This document shows, one piece after another, positions 1 through 7,094 of a DNA stretch of 64,000 bases (position 1 is the stretch's first letter; each line of letters opens with the position of its first letter). The notes beneath the pieces are model-generated. The model was not told the origin of the DNA. It was given only the letters and a program-made list of their open reading frames with translations, and did no database searches. This DNA comes from Mesorhizobium sp. M8A.F.Ca.ET.218.01.1.1. GTDB lineage: Bacteria; Pseudomonadota; Alphaproteobacteria; Rhizobiales; Rhizobiaceae. The stretch covers positions 248,001 to 312,000 of the forward strand of contig NZ_SRUZ01000007.1 of assembly GCF_004791165.1 (NCBI RefSeq). Direction: 5' to 3'. The translations under genes and the position numbers were made by a program.

Positions 1-431
1 TGTTTGCCGAGTTTGGGCTTGCCGGCTTCGAGCGGCATTTTCCGGCGCAGCTTTCAGGCGGCATGCGGCAGCGCGCGGCGCTGCTGCGTACTGTCGTGCA
101 GGAACGCGACATGTTGCTGCTCGACGAGCCGTTCGGCGCGCTCGATGCACTGACGCGCGCGGCCATGCAGCGCTGGCTCGAACAGATGTGGCGGCACCAC
201 CGCTGGACGGCGCTGCTGATCACCCATGACGTGCGCGAAGCCGTGTTCCTCTCCGACCGCATCTATGTGCTGTCCGCGCGACCGGCCCGTGTCGTGCGCG
301 AGATCCAGGTGCCGCTGCCGCGGCCGCGCGATCCGACCAGCGCCGCCACACGGCAGGCCGGGGTCCTCGAGGCCGAGATCCTCGACATTCTGCTCAACCT
401 CCAGCCAACCAAAGGACATGACCATGACTGA
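1..431 (+). CDS. ABC importer ATPase, NMT1/SsuB/TauB-ThiZ type (5' truncated by window edge)
   Basis: Only the C-terminal 142 or so residues are present; the reading frame is open from base 3. The ABC signature LSGGMRQRAA, the Walker B segment LLLDEPFGALDA and the switch histidine in LLITHDV are visible. The protein ends with the 'RPARVVREIQVPLPRPRDP' tail usual for ATPases of nitrate/sulfonate/taurine/HMP importers. It would energise uptake at the inner membrane. The stop overlaps the start of the downstream binding-protein gene by 8 bases, so the two are one operon; the permease presumably lies upstream, outside the window. The substrate is inferred only from the neighbour. Confidence 0.9.
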   Translation, partial: FAEFGLAGFERHFPAQLSGGMRQRAALLRTVVQERDMLLLDEPFGALDALTRAAMQRWLEQMWRHHRWTALLITHDVREAVFLSDRIYVLSARPARVVREIQVPLPRPRDPTSAATRQAGVLEAEILDILLNLQPTKGHDHD

Positions 432-1440
432 CTTGACGCGCAGGCAGGCTCTGCTGCTCACCCTTGCCGCTAGCGTACCGCTGGCCACCGGATCGAGCCG
501 CTCCTTCGCGGCAACGCAAAAAGTCACTGTCGCGCTGGACTGGACGGTCAACACCAACCACATCGGGCTGTTCGTCGCGCGCGAAAAGGGTTTTTATCGC
601 GAGGCCGGTCTGGAGGTCGATATCGTGCCTTACAGCGACACCGGCGCCGGCACGCTTGTCGCCAACCGCGTCGCCGATTTCGGCATCAACGGCACCATCA
701 GCCTGTTCACCCAGAAGACCGCCGGCGCCGACTTGAAGGCCGTCTATGCCGTCGTGCAGTCCGAAACTGGTCGGCTGGTGTTCAATGCGGCGCGCAGCGA
801 GATGAAGAGCCCGAAGGATCTGGATGGCCTGACCTATGGCGGTTTCGGCAGCGCCTGGGAAAACGCACTGATCTCGACCATCATCCGGCATGATGGCGGC
901 AAGGGCGATTTCGAGACGGTGACGCTCGGCACTTCCGCCTATGAGGCGCTGGCCAACGGTTCGGTCGACTTCACGCTCGAAGTGTCGACCTGGGAGGGCG
1001 TCGAAGCCGAACTCAAGGGCGTCAAGCAACGCAGCTTCGTCTATGCCGACTATGGCGTCCCCGACGAGCACACGACGCTCATCTCTTCGAGCGAAGCGTT
1101 TCTCCAGTCAAATCCCCAACTGGCGTCGTCCTTCATCCAGGCAACGCGGCGCGGCTATCAGTTCGCGGTGGATCATCCAGAGGAAGCCGCGACGCTGCTG
1201 ATCGCCGCCAACAAGGATGCCCTCACCAATCCGGCGTTGATCCAGGCTTCGCTGAAGGCACTGATCGACGGGCACTATCTGCGCGGGCAAGACGGCGCCA
1301 TCGGCATCATGGATCCCGCCAAGATGGAAGCGATCGGCTCCTATCTCCTCGCCGCCGGTATCCTTCACGATGCCGATGGCAAGATTGTCGCGCAACGTCC
1401 GGATTTTGCGGGATATTTCAGCAATGGGTACCTCAAATAG
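424..1440 (+). CDS. Periplasmic substrate-binding protein, NMT1/THI5-like (ThiY-type pyrimidine precursor uptake)
   Basis: This 338-residue protein begins with a twin-arginine-like leader (TRRQALLLTLAASVPLA) and continues with the NMT1 fold opening VTVALDWTVNTNHIGLFVA, typical of binding proteins for thiamine pyrimidine precursors. ATG 424 was chosen because AAAGGA lies 8 bases before it; ATG 418 sits too close to the same site. It overlaps the end of the ATPase gene. Role by family: delivery of a small heterocycle such as formylaminopyrimidine to an ABC importer (ThiXYZ). No TPP riboswitch can be tested because the operon start is outside the window. Substrate confidence is moderate; family confidence is high. 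Confidence 0.85.
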   Translation: MTDLTRRQALLLTLAASVPLATGSSRSFAATQKVTVALDWTVNTNHIGLFVAREKGFYREAGLEVDIVPYSDTGAGTLVANRVADFGINGTISLFTQKTAGADLKAVYAVVQSETGRLVFNAARSEMKSPKDLDGLTYGGFGSAWENALISTIIRHDGGKGDFETVTLGTSAYEALANGSVDFTLEVSTWEGVEAELKGVKQRSFVYADYGVPDEHTTLISSSEAFLQSNPQLASSFIQATRRGYQFAVDHPEEAATLLIAANKDALTNPALIQASLKALIDGHYLRGQDGAIGIMDPAKMEAIGSYLLAAGILHDADGKIVAQRPDFAGYFSNGYLK

Positions 1441-1650
1441 GGCGTCGGTGCAGAGGCCGCGAAAAGTCATATCCCGAGATGCTGGCCGACAAGGATGTCA
1501 TCAGGTCGAAGCCGGAAAGACCGGGTATGGCCTTGCCGTTCGGCGATTTCGACCCGGTTTAATGCCGATCTGATCTTCTCGATTAACGGCACGGCAATGG
1601 TTACGTGCAAAGGTCGCCCCCGAGGGATCATCGGGATGCTTGCCTTGCTC

Positions 1651-2331
1651 ATGTCAAAAAGTGAAGCGCTTTCGCGTGCACCAGACAAAAGGCTTTTGTC
1701 GGCGGCGCGCAAGCACGAGATCATGCTCGACTTGCGCGAAGGCTTCTTTCGCGCCTGTGCGCTCCTGTGCGCGGGGCTGTTCGTCTATCGCGGCGTCTAT
1801 CAGCTTCTCGAGGATCCGACCCGGCTCAACACCGCGCTGGTGGCGATTTCCGAGATACTTACCTTCACCTGGCTGCTTCTGTCGCGGCGTCCGGTCACGC
1901 GTGACTGGAATCTGCTTACAGTCATCGTTTCGGTGACAGCCAGTTTTGGCGTTGCGTTGATCAGCCTCAAGCCAGGCATCGCGCTCATTCCTCTCTACGT
2001 CGCCGCGCCGTTACAGATCATCGCATTGGTGTTCGTTATCTGGGGCAAGATCTCGCTGGGGCGCTCTTTTGCGATCCTGCCGGCCAATCGCGGTGTGATG
2101 ACGGGCGGTGCCTATCGGCTGGTGCGGCATCCGATCTATGCCGGCTACCTCGCCGGCCATGTGCTCTACCTCCTGTCGGCCTTTTCCTTCCACAATCTCG
2201 CTGTCTATGCGGTCATCACCTACATGCAGCTGTATCGAATCCTGCGCGAGGAGGCCTTGCTGGCCGCCGAGCCGGAGTATCGCGCTTACATGGAACATGT
2301 ACACTACCGGCTGTTCTACCGGTTATTCTGA
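1651..2331 (+). CDS. Isoprenylcysteine/phospholipid methyltransferase-like membrane protein (ICMT family)
   Basis: The product is about 226 residues with several hydrophobic segments. Near its C-terminus it carries GAYRLVRHPIYAGYL, the (Y/L)RHPxYxG hallmark of the ICMT/PEMT membrane methyltransferases that use S-adenosylmethionine. An EExxL...YRxY segment (EEALLAAEPEYRAYMEH) follows, also usual in the family. The start is uncertain: ATG 1651 (MSKSEAL) and ATG 1636 both lack a good ribosome site, and the frame stays open to 1495. It stands alone. Bacterial members are poorly characterised, so the methyl acceptor is unknown. Confidence 0.8.
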   Translation: MSKSEALSRAPDKRLLSAARKHEIMLDLREGFFRACALLCAGLFVYRGVYQLLEDPTRLNTALVAISEILTFTWLLLSRRPVTRDWNLLTVIVSVTASFGVALISLKPGIALIPLYVAAPLQIIALVFVIWGKISLGRSFAILPANRGVMTGGAYRLVRHPIYAGYLAGHVLYLLSAFSFHNLAVYAVITYMQLYRILREEALLAAEPEYRAYMEHVHYRLFYRLF

Positions 2332-2348
2332 AGGCCAGGCGGTGAGGG

Positions 2349-2797
2349 TTGGCCAACAGGCTCATCAGCGTCCAGTGGTCGGAGCTGCTCCCTAGGCGAG
2401 GGCGCTGTAGCTCGGCGCTTCGGTCGGCGGCAGCAACGGCGAATGCCGTGGCCGGCGCCAATATCGGAGATTCGGGCGGCATCAACGCCGGGCTCGGCGC
2501 CAATGCTGGTGGAACAGGCGGTATCAACGCGGGGCTTGGCGCCAATGTTGGCGGTACTAGTGGTGTGGTGTCGGTGTCGGCGTCGGCGTGGGCATCGACA
2601 ACGTAACCAATCCCAGCAACCCGTCGAACGTGGGCATATCGCCCAGCCCTAGCCAGCTCAACGGTCCGCGTGCCGTGGCCCAGATGTCGAGCTCCCAGCT
2701 GAGGCGCATGAAGAAGCGCTGCGTCGACGTTCTCGGCAGCGAGGGGACTTATGACCGCGACCTGCGCCAGCTCTGCCTGCTGATCGCACGCCGCTGA
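2349..2797 (+). pseudogene. Frameshifted Gly/Ala/Asn-repeat protein with conserved C-terminal domain
   Basis: Two frames together spell one protein. The first (from about 2420) reads imperfect repeats of the type GGINAGLGAN, ending in stop TAA at 2604-2606. The second frame, after a TAG at 2558-2560, continues with GVGVGVGIDNVTNPSNPS and a C-terminal block SSSQLRRMKKRCVDVL...YDRDLRQLCLLIARR ending at 2797. The switch lies near 2560-2572 in a GTGGTGTCGG slippage-prone tract. No signal peptide can be read in the N-terminal part, so the 5' end may be lost too. I know similar small repeat proteins from Rhizobiales but not their function. It is either a recent pseudogene or a sequencing indel in a repeat. 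Confidence 0.6.
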
Positions 2798-2862
2798 GGT
2801 TGAAGGAGGCTGCGGAACCAGCCCTGAGGCTTTGACCGCACTCTCCTGGCCCCCGACCGGTC

Positions 2863-2891
2863 GGAAAGCCCGCCGTCCAGGCGGGCTTTCC
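2863..2891 (+). terminator. Stem-loop, probable terminator after the Gly-rich gene
   Basis: A perfect 12-bp stem (GGAAAGCCCGCC / GGCGGGCTTTCC) encloses a 5-base loop, 66 bases after the stop at 2797. There is no downstream T run, so termination strength is uncertain. Confidence 0.6.
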
Positions 2892-3029
2892 GCTTTGCGG
2901 GCTGGATGCTCCATAGCCGGGATGGCCCGGCGGAACGCCAGCTCCCCTAAAACGTTCATACCTTACAACATCTGAAATAGCGCGATGTTGAAACGGCGCG
3001 AAAGCGCGCATTTAGGAGCTGGGAAAGTC

Positions 3030-3194
3030 ATGGGTCTCGGAACAATACTTATCATCATTCTAATCCTCGCGCTGCTTGGCGGCTTCAGCGGTATCGGTGG
3101 TGGTCCGTTCTACGGAACCGGCTATTATGGTGGCGGTGGTCTCGGACTTGTGCTGATCATCATCATCATTCTTGTCGTCCTGGGCCGCATTTAG
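3030..3194 (+). CDS. DUF3309 small hydrophobic protein
   Basis: This 54-residue peptide begins MGLGTILIIILILALLGGF, has a Gly/Tyr-rich middle (GTGYYGGGG) and ends in a second hydrophobic run LGLVLIIIIILVVLGRI. Length and layout match DUF3309, which is widespread in Rhizobiales and Burkholderia. Start ATG 3030 has TAGGAG 11 bases upstream; a longer in-frame start at 2985 has none. Both hydrophobic runs probably insert in the membrane. Function is unknown, and the gene is monocistronic by spacing. Confidence 0.85.
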   Translation: MGLGTILIIILILALLGGFSGIGGGPFYGTGYYGGGGLGLVLIIIIILVVLGRI

Positions 3195-3353
3195 CAGTTC
3201 GATCACGGGAGCAATCGCGATCGCGTGACCGCGCTTACGTTGCCGAGCACCGGATTGTGATGCATCAGGCATTTCGCGGGGTTCAGGTATGGTGATCGCG
3301 GTCCACACCTCCCGTGAAAACAAGAGGAGAGGGTCCACCCCTTCATCCTCCCC

Positions 3354-3389
3354 AAGGCCCGCTCCGGCTTCCCGGAGCGGGCCTTTTTT
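3354..3389 (+). terminator. Strong Rho-independent terminator
   Basis: A perfect 14-bp GC-rich stem (AAGGCCCGCTCCGG / CCGGAGCGGGCCTT) with a CTTC tetraloop is followed by a run of T to 3389. It lies 160 bases downstream of the DUF3309 stop with no ORF in between, so it could end the DUF3309 transcript or an independent small RNA. The intervening stretch contains unpaired CCTCCC and CCTCCCC motifs. Confidence 0.85.
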
Positions 3390-3459
3390 CGTCAAAGCGG
3401 TTCCTCGAAGGGCGGCTCCGGGCGAATTGCGATGAAGCGTCCCTGCGCTGGTGGTTGAC

Positions 3460-3601
3460 AGAATTGGCTTGGCACGGTCATCGAGGACCAGTTCGTCGCC
3501 GTGTTCACTGGCCGCTCGGGGAAGCACTGTCCTTCTTCCTGCTCGCCGTCGTGCTGGTCATCCTGGCGGTGGCTTCGCCGCTGCTGCGGAGGGTGGCGTG
3601 A
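3460..3601 (+). pseudogene. 3' remnant of a PotB-type spermidine/putrescine ABC permease, frameshifted
   Basis: Around 3468-3510 one frame reads GTVIEDQFVAVFTGR, the typical start of the last periplasmic-loop/TM region of PotB permeases. The continuation WPLGEALSFFLLAVVLVILA lies in another frame and stops at 3601. The join needs a frameshift around 3505-3515. Nothing upstream matches the rest of a permease, so only the last 45 codons or so survive. The stop TGA (3599-3601) overlaps the following PotC-like ATG, preserving the original operon junction. Confidence 0.65.
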
Positions 3602-4278
3602 TGGCGACGACGCGCATCCTCGAATGGCTGGGTCGCCTCTATGTCGGGCTGCTGCTCGCCTTCCTTTATTTGCCTATCATCATGGCGCTGATGTCGTTCA
3701 ACGTCTCGCCCTTCTATCAGCTGCCGTTCGAATGGACGACCGAGTGGTACGCCTCGCTGTGGCAGAACGACCAGCTGATCGCGGCGACCTGGAACAGCAT
3801 CGAGATCGCGGTCATCACCACGATCATCTCAACCGTGCTCGGCTCGGCGGCGTCGCTGGCGCTCTTTCGTCATGAGTTTCGTGCCAAGAAATTCCTGCAG
3901 GCGCTGCTGTTTCCGCCGATCGCCATTCCTTGGCTGATCACCGGCACGGCGATGCTGATCTTCTTCTTCGGCGTCGGGCGCGGCCTGTTCGCCATCCTGC
4001 TCGGCCATGTCGCGCTGGCCAGGGGCAGGCTGGGCCGTGCGGCCCGAGCGCATCCGCATTGCCGCCGATGCCGGCCGGTGGATGCCGCCAATGTCAACAT
4101 GCTCGAGGGGCAGGTGTCGAAGCGCATCTTCGCCGGCAACAACAGCACCTATTTCGTCGAGCGCGCCGGACAGACGCTGAAGGTCATCGTGCAAAACACC
4201 GGTGCCGACAGGCTGGCGGAGGGGCAGGATGTGGTGCTGCGATGGTCGCCGGAGAGCACGGTGTTGATCGGCGGTTAG
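3601..4278 (+). pseudogene. Deletion chimera: PotC-type permease N-terminus joined to PotA-type ATPase C-terminus
   Basis: Residues 1-140 or so (to about 4020) are a PotC-like permease start: a TM segment LLLAFLYLPIIMALMSFN, then the TM domain up to FGVGRGLFAILLGHVALA, where the permease motif should continue but stops. From about 4034 a different frame reads AVRPERIRIAADAG, and from about 4081 the first frame reads NVNMLEGQVSKRIFAGN...GADRLAEGQDVVLRWSPES. Both are the C-terminal TOBE-like domain of a PotA ATPase. A deletion has therefore removed the permease 3' part and the ATPase catalytic part, with an extra frameshift. No functional transporter can result. The chimera stays open as a 225-codon frame and may be misannotated as a gene. 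Confidence 0.75.
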
Positions 4279-4313
4279 GATGCAGTCGACGGTTGGGATG
4301 GATGGCGTTCCTT

Positions 4314-4475
4314 GGCGCCCCCTCTGTCCTGCCGGACATCTCGCCCACGAGGGGGGAGATTGACTGTCATCGCTGGTTTCGCAAATCTCTCACGTCGCAA
4401 AAAACGAGCGCCAAGGCTGAAGCCGCCGATCTCCCCCCTCGTGGGCGAGATGCCCGGTAGGGCAGAGGGGGGCGC
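4314..4475. repeat. Large palindromic intergenic repeat, family A copy 1
   Basis: Arms of about 46 bases (4314-4360 and 4429-4475) are near-perfect reverse complements containing CCCCCTCTGTCCTGCCGGAC and CTCGCCCACGAGGGGGGAG; a 68-base centre separates them. A second copy lies at 47088-47247. This is a Mesorhizobium-style intergenic repeat that can fold into a long hairpin. It fills the gap before the AcnX operon. Confidence 0.85.
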
Positions 4476-4514
4476 TGTCCCGCCATACGGTCGGGTAGGC
4501 CTAGGAGCACATCG

Positions 4515-5765
4515 ATGACGCTTGAACTGGATGCCCGCGACCAATCCATGCTCGGCGGCGAGCACGGCCCGTCCGCTGCGGCGGCCATGAAAATCCTGGC
4601 CGCTTTTTCCAACGCGATCGGAGCAAACAGCCTGCTCGACATCACCGGCGCCCATATCGACGGTTGCCTCTATCACGGCAAAGCCGGGCTCGATTTCGTC
4701 GAACGGCTGGTCGAGGGCGGCGGTCGTGTTCAAGTGCCGACAACGCTCAATGTCGGCTCGTTCGACCTCATCCATCCCGGCATGGTGAAGATGCCGGCGG
4801 CGGAGGAAGCACCGGCGCGGCGGTTGATGCAGGCGCATCTCGAACTTGGCTGCCAGGCGACATTCACCTGCGCACCCTACCAAACGCGGTTCCGACCCAA
4901 ATTCGGCCAGCAGATCGCCTGGGGGGAATCCAATGCCATTGTCTTCGCCAATTCGGTGATCGGCGCGCGCACCAACCGCTACGGCGATTTCATCGATCTG
5001 TGCTGCGCCATGACAGGGCGCGCACCGGCCTGGGGCCTGCATCTCAGCGAAAACCGGCGCGGCCGTGTCCTGTTCGAACTGGACATTGCCGAGCTGGAAC
5101 CGACTGACAGCCTGTTCGTCGGCGTCGGGCTGATCATCGGGCAAGCCAGCGGCGACCGCGTTCCGGTGATTGCGGGCCTGCCCAGGCCGCGCGACGAGGA
5201 CCAGTTGAAAGCGCTCGGTGCCGCGGCGGCAACGACAGGCGCGGTGGCGCTGTTCCATGCGGTTGGCATCACGCCGGAGGCCGGAACCGGCGACGAGGCG
5301 TTTCAAGGCATGGTGCCCGAGGAGATCGTCCGCGTCAGCCGTGCCGACATCAACCATGCATTGGCTAGGCTGTCGATGGTGCCTGACGGTGCGCCGCTCC
5401 GCGCCGTGTCGCTGGGCACGCCGCATTTCTCGCATGAGGAATGGATGCGCCTGCTGCCGCTGCTGCGTGAGGCAGCACCCGGGAAGGGCATCCCGATCTA
5501 CGTCAACACCGGACGCGCGACGCTGACGCGATTGCAGGAGGAGGGGGCGCTCGACGGCATGGAGGCATTCGGCCTGATCCCGGTTGCTGATACCTGCACC
5601 TATGTCACCTCGATCCTCGAACGTCTCGACGGCGTGGTGATGACCAATTCCGGCAAATGGGCGCATTACGCGCCGGGCAATATCGGCGTGACCGTCGCCT
5701 TCGCCGAGATGAGGGACTGCATCCGCTCCGCCGCGGTTGGCCACGTCGTGCGGGGTGTGTCGTGA
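4515..5765 (+). CDS. Aconitase X (AcnX) large/catalytic subunit, probable hydroxyproline-type dehydratase
   Basis: The 416-residue protein matches the AcnX/DUF521 large subunit: opening LDARDQSMLGGEHGP, central GGGRVQVPTTLNVGSFD, TFTCAPYQTRFRPKFGQQIAWGESNAIVFANSVIGARTNRYGD region and the late VADTCTYV...VMTNSGKWAHYAPGN segment with conserved cysteines for an Fe-S cluster. Characterised AcnX enzymes include cis-3-hydroxy-L-proline dehydratase in bacteria and mevalonate 5-phosphate dehydratase in archaea; the bacterial role is more likely here. The end overlaps the small-subunit gene by four bases (GTGA), so the two are translationally coupled. No hydroxyproline transporter or reductase gene is adjacent in the window. 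Confidence 0.85.
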   Translation: MTLELDARDQSMLGGEHGPSAAAAMKILAAFSNAIGANSLLDITGAHIDGCLYHGKAGLDFVERLVEGGGRVQVPTTLNVGSFDLIHPGMVKMPAAEEAPARRLMQAHLELGCQATFTCAPYQTRFRPKFGQQIAWGESNAIVFANSVIGARTNRYGDFIDLCCAMTGRAPAWGLHLSENRRGRVLFELDIAELEPTDSLFVGVGLIIGQASGDRVPVIAGLPRPRDEDQLKALGAAAATTGAVALFHAVGITPEAGTGDEAFQGMVPEEIVRVSRADINHALARLSMVPDGAPLRAVSLGTPHFSHEEWMRLLPLLREAAPGKGIPIYVNTGRATLTRLQEEGALDGMEAFGLIPVADTCTYVTSILERLDGVVMTNSGKWAHYAPGNIGVTVAFAEMRDCIRSAAVGHVVRGVS

Positions 5766-6202
5766 CGCGGCGGATTGAAACGGGCGCGGCTGACCGGCTG
5801 GGCACTTTCCAACTGACCGGCGCCGCCGAAGGGCAGGCCTTAGTGTTCTCGCAGCCGCTCAGTTTCTGGGGCGGCATCGATGCCGAGACCGGCGACATAA
5901 CAGATCATTCGCATCCAGGTCTTGGCCAGAATGTCGCCGGCAAGATCCTTGTCATGCCGAGCGGCCGGGGATCGTCATCCTCGTCCTCGGTGCTGGCCGA
6001 GGCGATCCGCAGAGGCACGGCGCCGGCGGGTATTCTTCTGGAGCGGCCGGACCCGATCCTGGCGGTGGGCGCGATCGTCGCCGAGTTTCTCTACGACATT
6101 CGCATGCCGCTTGTGGTGTGCGATATTTCCGGCATTGGTTCCGGTGGACGGATTTTCATCGGTATTGGTGCGGATGGCGCTGCGGTCGTTCGCAAGGTCT
6201 AG
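5762..6202 (+). CDS. Aconitase X small (swivel) subunit
   Basis: This 146-residue DUF126/AcnX swivel-domain protein shows LSFWGGIDAETGDITDHSHPGLGQ, then the serine-rich SGRGSSSSSSVLAEAIRRG, both hallmarks of the subunit that completes the AcnX active site. The start is GTG 5762, overlapping the large-subunit stop; a longer upstream frame is only the shadow of the large subunit. Together the two subunits form the dehydratase typical of the two-gene bacterial form. The 260 bases downstream hold no gene. Confidence 0.85.
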   Translation: MTRRIETGAADRLGTFQLTGAAEGQALVFSQPLSFWGGIDAETGDITDHSHPGLGQNVAGKILVMPSGRGSSSSSSVLAEAIRRGTAPAGILLERPDPILAVGAIVAEFLYDIRMPLVVCDISGIGSGGRIFIGIGADGAAVVRKV

Positions 6203-6463
6203 GAACATGCGTTCCTAATCAAGCTCAGCGCGCACATCGCGGATGGAAACCGCCGCTGCTTCCCAAGTCTCATTTCTTCCAAGGCAGCCTTCTCTCGAAC
6301 AAACCTGCCGGCGCGGCGCCGAACATTGGCACGATATTCTAAGCTGCGCGGTTGACCGTGAACGTGCCCTCAGGCGTATAATTCTACTAAATTCATAGAC
6401 TAACTGCCGGTGCCTGGGCGCTTGCAGCTTGACCTGAGAAAGCCGGCTGAAGGGAGAGCATCG
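6203..6463. other. Non-coding gap upstream of the sulfur-type cluster
   Basis: No gene is supported. Around 6380-6405 there is an AT-rich patch (ATTCTACTAAATTCATAGAC) in otherwise GC-rich DNA, the best place for the promoter or regulator site of the operon starting at 6464. No clear -35/-10 pair could be assigned. Confidence 0.35.
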
Positions 6464-7060
6464 ATGCCGAAGACAGAATCCAATCCGATCGAGCTTGGCA
6501 CCAGGGCCGCCGACTTCCTGTTGCCGGACGCACAGGGCGTGCTGCACCGGCTGGCCGACTTCGATGTCAGGCCGGCCTTGCTCGTTGCCTTCATTTCGAA
6601 CCGTTGCCCCTTTGTCGTGCTGATCCGCGAACAGTTCGCCGCATTCGCGAGAGACTACGCAGCCAAAGGGTTGCAGGTGGTGGCGATCAACGCCAACGAC
6701 CATCTGGAGCATCCCGAGGAGACACTGGCGCGGATCGGCGAGGAGTCCGAAAAGGTCGGTTATTCCTTCCCCTATCTGAAGGACGCCTCGCAGCAGGTGG
6801 CGAAAGCCTATGGCGCGGCTTGCACGCCCGACTTCTTCCTGTTTGGCGCCGATCGCCGGCTCGCCTATCACGGCCAGTTCGACGACGCGCGGCCAGGCAA
6901 CGGCAAGCCGGTGACCGGTGCTGATCTGCGCGCGGCTGTCGACACGGTGCTGGAAGGCGGCAGGCCCGCCGCAAGCCAAGTGCCGTCGATCGGCTGCAAC
7001 ATCAAATGGAGCGCCGGCAATGAGCCGGTGTGGTTCTCCGGTGCGGCCCGCGCCGCATAG
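6464..7060 (+). CDS. Thioredoxin-fold redoxin (AhpC/TSA-like) with single-cysteine active site
   Basis: The 198-residue protein has a thioredoxin fold: LGTRAADFLLPDAQG, then SNRCPFVVLIREQF where a resolving CxxC pair would sit, VVAINAND, and a cis-proline-type TPDFFLFG segment. Only one cysteine lies at the active-site position, as in the 'thioredoxin family protein' group with CPF motifs. Start ATG 6464 has AGGGAGA upstream. It leads a co-directional cluster with an AprA/AprB-like pair and an SsuABC-like importer, so a reductive sulfur role is plausible but inferred. It probably acts in the cytoplasm; no signal peptide is visible. Confidence 0.8.
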   Translation: MPKTESNPIELGTRAADFLLPDAQGVLHRLADFDVRPALLVAFISNRCPFVVLIREQFAAFARDYAAKGLQVVAINANDHLEHPEETLARIGEESEKVGYSFPYLKDASQQVAKAYGAACTPDFFLFGADRRLAYHGQFDDARPGNGKPVTGADLRAAVDTVLEGGRPAASQVPSIGCNIKWSAGNEPVWFSGAARAA

Positions 7061-7094
7061 CGCCGGCCACGTCGCACTCCTTCGCCGAGCATCC

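Noticed and set aside
1441..1650. Regulatory RNA or promoter before the ICMT-like gene
   Set aside because: No convincing hairpin, promoter pair or riboswitch-like conservation could be seen.
4314..4475. CRISPR array or insertion sequence
   Set aside because: The repeat is a single inverted structure without spacers, transposase or target duplication.
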